Origin: UBA1189 sp045544835
Lineage (GTDB): Bacteria; Bacteroidota; Bacteroidia; Bacteroidales; Bacteroidaceae
Assembly: GCA_045544835.1 (NCBI GenBank)
Contig: JAZPZS010000165.1
Location: 1-50,554 of the forward strand
Length of the DNA: 50,554 bases
Direction of reading: 5' to 3'
Shown here: positions 1 through 8,900 of the stretch, piece by piece
Layout of the letters: each line of letters starts with the position of its first letter
Numbering within the stretch: the first letter of the stretch is position 1
Translations under genes and position numbers: made by a program
Notes under the pieces: model-generated
Told to the model about the DNA's origin: nothing
What the model saw: only the letters and a program-made list of their open reading frames with translations
Database searches by the model: none

Positions 1-103
1 CGGGGCCGCAGATGAGCTGCGCATGCGGTATGCGCCCCTCGGCGACTGCCGAGCGTAGCATCTGTAGCGCGTTGTCCTGTCCTATGATATCCTTGAAGTA
101 CAC
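1..103 (-). CDS. holB: DNA polymerase III delta' subunit (partial, 5' end)
   Basis: Only the first 34 codons are inside the window; the gene continues past the left edge. Read leftward from a GTG at 103, the product begins VYFKDIIGQDNALQMLRSAV and reaches HAQLICGP, the stretch just before the Walker A loop in clamp-loader AAA+ ATPases. The Bacteroidales HolB N-terminus has this form (FFKDI.GQ...HAQLF.GP). The delta' subunit is part of the clamp loader that puts the beta sliding clamp on DNA. The GTG start is preceded by AAGGA at suitable spacing and shares its G with the TAG of a 6-codon mini-ORF starting at 123. The neighbour metF fits the usual Bacteroidales order. The gamma/tau subunit has a similar start and is the main alternative. 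Confidence 0.75.
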   Translation of the reverse strand, partial: MYFKDIIGQDNALQMLRSAVAEGRIPHAQLICGP

Positions 104-130
104 TATCTGTCCTTATTATCCATGTTAACA

Positions 131-162
131 CAAAGGTATGGATTTTTCTTGGATTCCGCAAA
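131..162 (-). promoter_or_regulatory. Promoter of holB (Bacteroidetes type)
   Basis: On the minus strand TACCTTTG (138-131) matches the TAnnTTTG -7 box and TTTG (162-159) matches the -33 box, with a 20-bp spacer. Transcription would start near 124-125, almost on the ATG of a 6-codon mini-ORF (123-103) whose stop overlaps the holB GTG. Confidence 0.65.
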
Positions 163-319
163 TAATGTCGAAAAATCATGTGAAAAAACGATACCTTAGA
201 GGCTAGCGAAGGACTAAAAGTGGGTTGAATTTCTTTTAGTCTTTCTTCATTGACGGCTGTCTCATAATTCTTTTTCATGTGTTCTTTTTCTGAAAATCGA
301 AGGTGTGTCTTATTTGCCG

Positions 320-397
320 TTCGCGAAGGGTAGCGCAGCTCTTCGCGAATGACAGCGCTGCTCTTCGCGAAAGGTCGCGCTGCTCTTCGTGAACAGC
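320..397. repeat. 22-bp period tandem array A
   Basis: The palindrome TTCGCGAA occurs at 320, 342 and 364, and as TTCGTGAA at 386, exactly 22 bp apart. The rest of the unit (GCGCTGCTC plus a variable 4-5 bp) is also conserved. The array lies in the 375-bp gap between metF and holB. The rest of this gap holds the holB promoter and a stretch (about 163-315) in which I see nothing else. Confidence 0.85.
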
Positions 398-478
398 AAA
401 TGGATTTGACAGACGTTTACGCAGAATCTTCTGTGACGAATGAAAAAAAGGACAGCCTGTTTGTTGGGTAGGAAGCCG

Positions 479-1432
479 TCAATAGATGGCACGTGCTACC
501 TGTTTCACGCTGTCGGTGGCTGCCATGGCATAGAAGTGTATGCTGGGCACGCCGTGTGCGATGAGCTCGCGGCACTGGGCGGTGCACCACTCGATGCCTA
601 CCTGGCGCACCTCCTCGTCGCTCTTGCAGCGCAGCACCTCGGTGGCCAGGGCTTGCGGGATGTCTACCTTGAAGGTCTTGGGGATGATGCTCAGCTGGCG
701 GGCGGTCTTCAGGGGCTTGATGCCGGGGATGATGGGGATGGTGATGCCCTCGGCACGGGCACGCTCCACGAAACGGAAGTAGCGGTCGTTGTCGTAGAAG
801 AGCTGGGTGACGGCATACTGGGCACCGGCCTTGACCTTCTCGCGCAGCCAGTGGAGGTCCATATCCATGTTGGGCGACTCCTCGTGCTTCTCGGGGTAGC
901 AGGCCACGCCGTAGGTGAAGGGCTGGCCGGGCTCCTTGATGGGCGAGCCGTCGATAAAGTAGCCCTCGTTGAAGCGGTTGACCTGTGCCTGCAGTTCTAT
1001 GGCATGGCTGTAGCCGTTGCCGGTGGGGGTGAACAGGGACTCGTGCTTGGCCTTGTCGCCACGCAGCAGCAGCAGGTCGGTGATGCCGAGGAACTGGAGG
1101 TCGAGCAGCACATACTCGGTCTCCTCACGGGTGAACCCGCTGCAGAGGATATGGGGCACAACGGGGATGTCGTACCTGTTCTTGATGGCGGCAGCCACAG
1201 CCACGGTGCCGGGACGGCGGCGCAGCGATACTTTGTGGAAGACACCCTCGGGCGATTCCTGATATACGTATTCGCTGCGGTGGGTGGTGATATTGATGTA
1301 GCGGGGACCGAACTCGTGCAGCTCGTCGATGGTGCGGAACAGGCTGTTGATGCCTGTGCCCTTGAGCGGGGGCAGCACCTCGAAGGAGAAGGCGGTGCCG
1401 TTGCCGGTGGTTATGGAGTCTATGACGGACAT
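479..1432 (-). CDS. metF: Methylenetetrahydrofolate reductase
   Basis: This is a cytosolic flavoenzyme that reduces 5,10-methylene-THF to 5-methyl-THF for methionine synthesis. The 317-residue product spans a complete MTHFR TIM barrel. The N-terminus has FSFEVLPPLKG, with Glu18 at the catalytic position of the family's FE..PP motif. ITTHRSEYV, LLLRGD, QLFYDNDRYF and IPGIKPL follow in the family order. I start it at the ATG at 1432, giving MSVIDSITTGNG. An upstream extension to 1489 would translate the heptamer repeat at 1437-1478 into low-complexity sequence, so I reject it. A -7 box at 1644-1651 implies a leader of about 200 nt that carries a dispersed palindromic repeat. No convincing terminator is visible after the stop. 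Confidence 0.95.
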   Translation of the reverse strand: MSVIDSITTGNGTAFSFEVLPPLKGTGINSLFRTIDELHEFGPRYINITTHRSEYVYQESPEGVFHKVSLRRRPGTVAVAAAIKNRYDIPVVPHILCSGFTREETEYVLLDLQFLGITDLLLLRGDKAKHESLFTPTGNGYSHAIELQAQVNRFNEGYFIDGSPIKEPGQPFTYGVACYPEKHEESPNMDMDLHWLREKVKAGAQYAVTQLFYDNDRYFRFVERARAEGITIPIIPGIKPLKTARQLSIIPKTFKVDIPQALATEVLRCKSDEEVRQVGIEWCTAQCRELIAHGVPSIHFYAMAATDSVKQVARAIY

Positions 1433-1436
1433 GGTT

Positions 1437-1478
1437 CTTATGGATGATGGTTGATGGTTTATGGGTGATGGACGATGG
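1437..1478. repeat. Heptamer repeat (CCATNAN x6) upstream of metF
   Basis: Six 7-bp units on the minus strand (CCATCGT, CCATCAC, CCATAAA, CCATCAA, CCATCAT, CCATAAG) end 4 bp before the metF ATG, where a ribosome binding site would lie. The same kind of short repeat, with other units, occurs at 12613, 16516 and 23268. Confidence 0.8.
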
Positions 1479-1531
1479 ACAACAGTCAACTGACTACAGA
1501 CATTGCTGCTCCGCTGTGGTTTATGATGAGC

Positions 1532-1584
1532 GTGTCATCTCGAAACGAAGTGAGAGATCCCTCGCGAACTGCTCGGGATGACAC
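1532..1584. repeat. Dispersed palindromic repeat (GTGTCAT...ATGACAC)
   Basis: A 53-bp element is bounded by GTGTCAT (1532-1538) and ATGACAC (1578-1584), with CGAAACGAAGTGAGAGATC inside. A relative with the same ends and a GAAGTGAAGAATC core on its other strand forms the inner part of the element at 46664-46866. It lies in the predicted metF 5' leader and may fold there. Confidence 0.6.
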
Positions 1585-1643
1585 GGGGATGGCAACTCAT
1601 GATTCATAATTCAAAATTTAGCGTAGCTGTCTATTTCACGCCG

Positions 1644-1651
1644 CAAAGGTA
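1644..1651 (-). promoter_or_regulatory. -7 box of metF promoter
   Basis: TACCTTTG on the minus strand matches TAnnTTTG exactly. I see no clear TTG at the -33 position. It would give a leader of roughly 200 nt for metF. Confidence 0.45.
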
Positions 1652-1746
1652 GTTATTTTTTTCTTATAGCTGTATGTAATAGGGCAATAGATAGTGCGAA
1701 TAGGTGAAAAAGACACGTTTATATATATTTATTAAAAAAATAGTCT

Positions 1747-1754
1747 TAACTTTG
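1747..1754 (+). promoter_or_regulatory. -7 box of the first M60 peptidase gene
   Basis: TAACTTTG matches TAnnTTTG and lies 46 bp before the ATG at 1801. The region upstream is very AT-rich but has no clear -33 TTG. Confidence 0.5.
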
Positions 1755-1800
1755 CGCCGAAATTTATATACTGCCTGTGCTGTGTAGATAACTTTTAACC

Positions 1801-4800
1801 ATGATAAAAACTAAAAGACGTATGAAGAAAAAGTTTTTCCTATTTATTTTGTCTATTCTGAGTATTTGTGGCTTGCATGCCCAGTATGTAGCCCCCTCAG
1901 AAGGCGTGTTCCGCATCATCAATGTAGGCTACAATGCCGCACTGATGGAAAACTATGAAACGAATACACTACATTGTACTGCCACCATCGGCGACAACAA
2001 CGATTTCGACCAATTGTGGATACTGAAGAAGTTAGGTACTGGTTATAGTATCCAAAATGCTTATACCGGTGCTTATATCCAGACGGGAAATACCGGCACC
2101 GAGGTTCCTTACTGGACAGGTACGACAGCCCGAGCATTCAATATTACTGTTGGTGGTAGCCAAAAGGGTTACAACATCTTTGACCCCACTTTGGGCAAGC
2201 AAGGATTGCATAGTAAAGGTGCCAACGGCAATGTCGTACGATGGGTCGACTGCGAACCTTCAGAGTGGAAGTTCGAAAAAGTTGAGGTTTCCGAAGAGGC
2301 TATGACATTGGCACAAGCCGAATACGCAGAGTACTATAGGCTGAAGATGGAGTTTGAAAATAAATGCACAGAACTCTTTGCCAACCAAGACAAATACGAG
2401 AAGGCACTGGCCAAGTATTTCGAGGACGCAGCTTGCACTGTTCTGAAGGAGGAGTTTGCATCGGCCAGCGAGGAGGAACTGCACAAAGCTCTGACTGCAG
2501 ACAGCCTCCCCACCGAGTTGATCGACATGGCCATAAAGGTCAAGACAGACAAGTGGGCCGAGCCTAACGAAAAACCCGAAAAGCCTGGATGGGATGATGC
2601 TTATGCCAAGAAGTTCCGCGTACAGCTGATTGAACCGCACAGTATCGCCGGTGAAATCACCGAATGGATTGGCCATCAGGGACACACCAACATGGACAAC
2701 CCCACCGGTCTCTATGCTAATTACCGCCAAGTGCTTTACGTCATGGTAGAGGGCGACATCAAGGAGGGTGCCGAGCTGTGGGCAACATGGCTCATAGGAC
2801 ACGACAAGATGCCCAACTACAACAACGGCTACGGCGATAGAGGCATGCGCTTGAAGTCAGGTCTTAACATCGTCCCCATCAGCAACGATGGCAGTGCGCT
2901 CTACTTTAACTACCTCGTGCACACCTTCAATAAGGATACATGGAAGTTTGCCAATAAGTTGAGCAACTACGATGACCTCAAGATACATGTAGCTGGCGGT
3001 TATATCAACGGCTATTATAATGTAGTGGGCGACGAACTTTACAAGGGAGACAACGATGACGATTGGGTGTACTATGAGGAGCGTGCCAACTTGCGTAACA
3101 TCACCATCCTCGGCCGTTACGAGGTGCTCCAGTTCGAACTCAATGATGTCAACCATGTAGAAAATGATGGCTCCACTTGGAGTCATAGAGGTTTGGCTAA
3201 ACTCTTCCCCGAAGAACTGCCAGCCCAAATGCCTAACAGTCCCGCATTCACAGCACCCAACCAACGCATCAATGCCATCATCGAGGCTTGGGACCGCATC
3301 TTCCTCTCCGAGAAGATGACCCTCGGCGTGGCCAGCAAGGCTGACGTCGACTCCATGAACAAACTCTTCCCCCGTTGGGATGCCACATGGACAGAAAAGG
3401 CCGAAATCTACAATTACGATGATGCATTGTATGCTTTCTGCGACAGCCTCAACGACCGTGACGGTGACTATGGCGAATACTACAACCACCGTGGCGTGGC
3501 ATTTGGCACACGCTCAGGATATATGTATGGTAGCTGGGACCACTCAGGTTACCACATCAATACCACACCGAGTATCCTTACTGCTATTGCCACTGAGGCG
3601 GGACCCACATGGGGACCTGCCCACGAAATTGGACACCAGCACCAGGCGCTCTACACCCTCAACGGTGAGATGGAAGTAACCAACAACACCTTCGCCAACG
3701 TGGCTGTATGGTACATGGGCATGGGTACATCACGTGTCAATGGTACCGAAGGTAACCTTGCTCATGTATATGATAACTTCAAGTCGGGTAATTTCCTTCT
3801 TTACAATAATATTTGGGCGCTCACGCAACGCTACTACCGCTTGTGGCTCTACTATCATCGCGTAGGTAACAACACCCAGTTCTTCCCTCGTCTATTTGAG
3901 TTGCTCCGAAAGAATCCGATGGAGCGCAGTTATGGCAGTGGCAGCGAGATGCGTCCGGGAGACGAGCCAGGCAAGCCTACAGGTTTCCAACTTACCAATG
4001 GTTACCGTTCGTACCTCCACTTCTACAAACTCTGCTGCGAGGCAGCTCAGGAGGACTTGACCGAATTTTTCCGTGCATATGGCTGCTTCGTGCCAGTAGA
4101 TGGTACTTTCGTTGGCGACTATACCAATTCAAAATACTATCTCACGCAGGAGGAAATCGACAAGGCTATAGCAGAAGTAAAGGCTAAGGGATATCCTATA
4201 AACAACAAGCCTCTCTTTATCAACGACTGTACACCCGACCCCACTTATGGTCACGACGGTAAGACCCAACGCTCATATTGGGATGGTGATGCGACTACCA
4301 ATGGTACCAATGCTGAAATTGGTCACTACATTGATTTCATGTCCAAAGATCCACTTACAGGCAAGTACCTCTACACCATCACCGACCTTAACCTGAAAAT
4401 CTCAGGTGGCGATGGGGCACTGGGTTTTGCAATATACAGCAATGAGGGAGAGATACTGGCTTTTACAAATCATCATAACTTCGTTATTACAAAAGAGGTA
4501 GAGACAAAACTGAGGAGAAAGCAGGCCTATGTAGCAGCCATTGCAGCTGTAGAGGGCGAAGTAAAGGTTTTATCTGCAGCTGAGGGTGGTTCGGAAGATC
4601 AACAGGCAACTGCTTTGCGCAATATGATTTCTAAGGCTAAAGGCTATCTTGCTAAGACTGATAGTACTGATACTAAGCCGGGTTGGCTGATATTGGACTC
4701 AACAATTGTTCTATCAGAACTGACCATACAGGCAGAAGAGGTTCTTACTAACAAGGATACTACAAAAGGTAGTTATGGCGTATGGTATGCACGCCTAGAC

Positions 4801-5799
4801 AGTGTGGTAGCGACATTGTATGCCAATGTCGACTCACGTGTCCCCATCTCAACCCTCGGATATTATTCGATTGCAGCGAGCAACAATCCCTCGTATGCTA
4901 TTGCGTATGAACCTAATGGCCTGCGCACAAAGGAGGAAGATCCTGAAACAACCCCGACTAGCCAATGGGAGTTCGTCATGTCGTCTGAGCCTGACATCTA
5001 TTATTTGCGTAATCGCGGCACATCGAACTTTATTACCTTAGCGCAAAACAACTCACGCGTAAGGGCTGAATCGAACAATAAGGCCGATGCTGTACCGTTC
5101 AGACTGGTTTATGGCGAGCCTGGAGAATTACTTATCCAGCATGCCGATAATGCGAATGTAAATCTTACTAATGCCGCATTGAACTACCTTAGTGGAGGTA
5201 TGCCCTCTGCATCTGCGTGGTGGACATTAACAATGGTAGACAACAAGCTTAAACTGCCAGAAGTAGGCACTGATGGTAAATGCATCCTGTATCGTATCCA
5301 GTGTCTTGACAACGGAGAATACCTCTACAAGTTTGAGGGAAGCCGATTTACCAAAGGTCGTCTGGCAACTGGCATGTATGAGAGTGCCGATGACAATAAT
5401 TACTGGTTCTACTTAGTCAAAGGCAAGGAGGCTGGAAAATATCGAATATACAACCATGCGACAATGCTTCCTGTTACCTTTAGTGATGGATATCATTATG
5501 TGTCAAAAGAAACCGATACTCCCTTGGAATTCTCAATAGCTATTTCTGAGGAGGAAGGCGGATTAGTCATCACTGGAGCAGAAGGAGCATGGAACCTTAC
5601 AGCAGGAGTCTATATTGGTGCAAGCAGCACAGAGCATTCACTGTTTTTGTTGCATAAGATGGGTGAGGTTTCCGATATAGAAGAATTACACACTCCATCC
5701 GTTGATGATGGCATTTACTACGACCTGACAGGACGACGGGTAGATAATCCAATAAAAGGCATCTATATACACAACGGAAAGAAAGTGCTGATGAATTGA
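1801..5799 (+). CDS. Secreted M60-family (enhancin/mucinase-like) metallopeptidase
   Basis: The 1332-residue product has a signal peptide ending ...CGLHAQ; a second ATG at 1822 (MKKKFFLFIL) is an alternative start. Residues about 30-160 resemble a ricin-type beta-trefoil carbohydrate-binding domain (ALMENYETNT, QLWILKKLG, YSIQNAYTGAYIQ). The catalytic region carries the M60 gluzincin motif HEIGHQHQ at residues 608-615, with zinc ligands His608 and His612 and a glutamate at 623 or 625, matching HExxHx(8,24)E. M60 enzymes of gut Bacteroides cleave mucin-type O-glycoproteins, so a host glycoprotein substrate is likely (inference). Residues 1013-1332 are nearly duplicated in the next gene. The last 30 residues (YYDLTGRRV...GIYIHNGKKVLMN) form a tail common in Prevotella secreted proteins, possibly a short type IX secretion signal. 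Base composition turns AT-richer from about 4420. Confidence 0.85.
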   Translation: MIKTKRRMKKKFFLFILSILSICGLHAQYVAPSEGVFRIINVGYNAALMENYETNTLHCTATIGDNNDFDQLWILKKLGTGYSIQNAYTGAYIQTGNTGTEVPYWTGTTARAFNITVGGSQKGYNIFDPTLGKQGLHSKGANGNVVRWVDCEPSEWKFEKVEVSEEAMTLAQAEYAEYYRLKMEFENKCTELFANQDKYEKALAKYFEDAACTVLKEEFASASEEELHKALTADSLPTELIDMAIKVKTDKWAEPNEKPEKPGWDDAYAKKFRVQLIEPHSIAGEITEWIGHQGHTNMDNPTGLYANYRQVLYVMVEGDIKEGAELWATWLIGHDKMPNYNNGYGDRGMRLKSGLNIVPISNDGSALYFNYLVHTFNKDTWKFANKLSNYDDLKIHVAGGYINGYYNVVGDELYKGDNDDDWVYYEERANLRNITILGRYEVLQFELNDVNHVENDGSTWSHRGLAKLFPEELPAQMPNSPAFTAPNQRINAIIEAWDRIFLSEKMTLGVASKADVDSMNKLFPRWDATWTEKAEIYNYDDALYAFCDSLNDRDGDYGEYYNHRGVAFGTRSGYMYGSWDHSGYHINTTPSILTAIATEAGPTWGPAHEIGHQHQALYTLNGEMEVTNNTFANVAVWYMGMGTSRVNGTEGNLAHVYDNFKSGNFLLYNNIWALTQRYYRLWLYYHRVGNNTQFFPRLFELLRKNPMERSYGSGSEMRPGDEPGKPTGFQLTNGYRSYLHFYKLCCEAAQEDLTEFFRAYGCFVPVDGTFVGDYTNSKYYLTQEEIDKAIAEVKAKGYPINNKPLFINDCTPDPTYGHDGKTQRSYWDGDATTNGTNAEIGHYIDFMSKDPLTGKYLYTITDLNLKISGGDGALGFAIYSNEGEILAFTNHHNFVITKEVETKLRRKQAYVAAIAAVEGEVKVLSAAEGGSEDQQATALRNMISKAKGYLAKTDSTDTKPGWLILDSTIVLSELTIQAEEVLTNKDTTKGSYGVWYARLDSVVATLYANVDSRVPISTLGYYSIAASNNPSYAIAYEPNGLRTKEEDPETTPTSQWEFVMSSEPDIYYLRNRGTSNFITLAQNNSRVRAESNNKADAVPFRLVYGEPGELLIQHADNANVNLTNAALNYLSGGMPSASAWWTLTMVDNKLKLPEVGTDGKCILYRIQCLDNGEYLYKFEGSRFTKGRLATGMYESADDNNYWFYLVKGKEAGKYRIYNHATMLPVTFSDGYHYVSKETDTPLEFSIAISEEEGGLVITGAEGAWNLTAGVYIGASSTEHSLFLLHKMGEVSDIEELHTPSVDDGIYYDLTGRRVDNPIKGIYIHNGKKVLMN
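4837..5796 (+). repeat. Duplicated C-terminal coding region, copy 1
   Basis: Codons 1013-1332 of the first M60 gene match codons 878-1192 of the second (8626-9570) along their whole length. Long stretches are identical, for example DDNNYWFY and VKGKEAGKYRIYNHATMLPV. The similarity is visible at DNA level. Confidence 0.9.
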
Positions 5800-5820
5800 T
5801 TGATCCTGTAAACCATAGGG

Positions 5821-5866
5821 AATGTGCCAAAGTCGCAGAAGTGATTTTGGCACATTTCGCTTTTTT
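5821..5866 (+). terminator. Factor-independent terminator after first M60 gene
   Basis: Stem AATGTGCCAAA (5821-5831) pairs with TTTGGCACATT (5846-5856), followed by a run of six T. Confidence 0.85.
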
Positions 5867-5929
5867 GTCTGGATTTATGATTTAGGTAAATAAGGTTTTT
5901 GATAAGTATAACTATAAAAAGAAGAACGA

Positions 5930-5964
5930 TTTGCATCTTTTCTGTAAAAAAACAAGTAACTTTG
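5930..5964 (+). promoter_or_regulatory. Promoter of second M60 gene
   Basis: TAACTTTG (5957-5964) matches the -7 box; TTTG (5930-5933) lies 23 bp upstream, a little far for a -33 box. The ATG follows 30 bp downstream at 5995. Confidence 0.5.
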
Positions 5965-5994
5965 CCACATCATAACAAATAAACATAACCATAC

Positions 5995-8900
5995 ATGAAA
6001 AAGACCTGTCTTATTATCATCTGTCTGATAACATGCCTTAGCATGAGCGCACAAGACAAGAAGCTTACAATCAGTAATGCCACTGCAAGCAATTATCACA
6101 ATGAAGACCATGCTGCCAGCAAGGCCATTGACGGTGATATCAACACGCTTTGGCACAGCAATTGGAGTAACATCCCTGAGTTCCCCCTAACCTTCACAAT
6201 TACATTCGGCAAGGTGGAGCATGTCAACTATGTTCGTTACATACCACGCCAAGACAACAATGAAAATGGCCGTTGGAAAAAGGTGACGGTGGCCTATTGC
6301 CCCACAACGGATGGCAAGGATTTTGTTGAAGTCGGTGACTACGACTTAGGCGGCAGTAGCAATCCGTATGCTTTTTATTTGGGGGAAGAAGGTGTGACAT
6401 GCGGACAAATAAGATTTACTATCTACCCGGGCGCAAGCAATGTTGAAAAAAATCTCGCTTCAGCAGCAGAGATAGAGGCGTATGCATACGACACGGAAAA
6501 GATAGCAGCTTTTGCGCAATACCTCACCGGCGATGTCTACTCGCAGCTCAAGCCAGGTGTGACAAGCAGCGATGGCATTGCCGATGCCGATGTGAAGGCA
6601 TTGGTGGACAATTTGATTAAGGATGCCGAAGGATACAAGAAATTCCGCGTGGGCGAGTACGAACCTTATATGACACCTGCTACCGTGAAGAACACCTTCA
6701 AGATAAGTAGTCAATATAACAACTACGAGAATCCTACGGGCGTATACTTGAAAAAAGGAGAATCTTGTTTTGTTATGGTGAGTGGTAAGGGTAACTATCC
6801 GGTGGATTTGAAAATAAGAAACTGGTATGTGAATGAAGATGCTAGCTCCTACTCGTTGCACAATGGCATGAACTTCATCACAGCCACTACCGAGGGTAAT
6901 GTCTTTGTCGGCTACTATACCGATGAGTTTGAACAAGCCCCTAACGTGAAAGTTCATTTTATTAATGCACCTGTGCAAGGTTATTGGGATCAAGCCACAA
7001 TGACCAATGAGGATTGGAAGACATTGCTCAAGGGACGTTCAACAAGCGATCATTCCATTTTGATTACTCGCTCGGAGCATGCCCAGTTGGCTTATCCTGT
7101 TTCGGCATGGCTGGAATACTGTCCCGACAATGTGGATTCCACCATGACACTTTACCAACAGGTACAATGGGCTGAACGTGATATTATGGGACTGAGTAGG
7201 TATGGCCGTCAAGTAAAGAACAGGCAACTCTTCTACGCTACAAACTATGGATTTATGGCGGCAGGGGGCGAAGGTGCCTATTGCCATTATAACAGTTTGA
7301 GCGGAATCATGTGCCCTGATGCTGCCAAATTTGATTTTTGGGGTGTAGGCCACGAATGGGGGCACAATAATCAGGTGACACCTGGCTTCAAGTGGTCGGG
7401 CTGTGGCGAAACGACCAACAATATCTACGCCTCATGGGCGCAGTTCCACTTTACGGGCAACCGCAATGCAGAAGGCAAGCCGGCTTCTCTCCGCCTCGAG
7501 GATGAGACCAGCGGCATCGATGAGTACGCTGGTATGCGTGGCGGACGTATGCAGACCTACTTTGAGGAGGCTATCCGCAAGGGAGTGGCATGGCAGCTGC
7601 AAGACGGCCCCGACTATCATGGAACAACACCGGCAACAAAGACGGTAGCGGCTATCGATGCCGATGGCAAGAGTATAGGTACGGTGACCACCACTTCGCG
7701 TAACTACGATCACTTTGTCAAGCTTGTACCCTTCTGGCAGCTCAACCTCTGGGGAACATTGGCTGGCAAATGTCCCAATATCATCCCCATGGTCATCGAG
7801 GGTATCCGCACCACGCCTGACTATGGCGCTACATACAACACCAATGGCAAGCAGCAGGTCAACTGGATGAAGCTCGCTTGCGACAGTGCCGGGATTGACC
7901 TCCTGCCCTTCTTCGAGAAGGCCGGAATGTTGCGTCCCATCCACGCTTACATTGAGGATTATGACAAAGGATGGAATATCATCACTGAAGAGATGATTGC
8001 CGCACTGAAGGCATACGTCAAGGAGAAGGGATACCCCGCCTACAGCGAGGAAATCAACTATATCAATGGACATAACTACCACATCTATCGCGACAATCTC
8101 AAGTTGGAAACTCCCGAAAGGATAGGCGAAGGCTGCAAACTTAGCGGAAACAAGGTAACCGTACAGCATAGTGCAGTAAAGAATGCTGTGGCATTCGAGA
8201 CATATAATGCAGCGGGGCAGCTCTTGCGTATTACAATGTATGGCCTAGGCAGTGATGATGCCCATTCATTTACACAAGTCCTATATCCAAGCAGTAATGT
8301 TGTTAGAGAAAATGCACGCTATATCATGGCTGTAGGATACGATGGGACGCGTAGAAAAATATATGGTCACGAAGGAACCCTGGAAGATCTGAACCTTGAG
8401 GGACTCCGGGAGATGCAAAAGAAGGCAAAAACTTATTTAGACTGCAAGGATGAGACGGGAACCAAAGTAGGATATTTCTTTCCAAGTTATCTAGTCGAAT
8501 TGTCTACACTGGTGGAAAAAGTTGATAATGTAATCCAAAACAAGGACACAACAGAATATAATTATACGGAGTGGTTCTGCCAATTGGATACAACAGTGAC
8601 TGCTTTATTAAACAATAGCAAAGCGCGTGTCCCCATGTCCTCTCTCGGATACTATTCGATAGCTGTGCGTAATACTCCCTTGTATTCTATCGCATATGAC
8701 GCTGCTGGTTTACGCACAAAAGCAAATGACCCAGCAACAAGCCTAACAAGCCAATGGGAATTTGTGGCATCATCTCAGCCGAATACATACTATTTGCGCA
8801 ATCGCGGTACGTTGAACTTTATTACTCTGGTACAAAATGGATCACGCGTAAAGGCTGAATCGAACAATATAACCGATGCCGTGCCGTTCAAACTGATCAA

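Noticed and set aside
310..492. 60-codon minus-strand open frame
   Set aside because: It runs through repeat array A and into the end of metF, with no promoter or recognisable protein features.
440..1447. Long plus-strand open frame opposite metF
   Set aside because: It is a codon-bias shadow (Gly/Leu/Val-rich, no family match); metF on the other strand is certain.
1433..1489. N-terminal extension of MetF to 1489
   Set aside because: It would translate the heptamer repeat; MetF proteins start near the FSFEVLPP motif.
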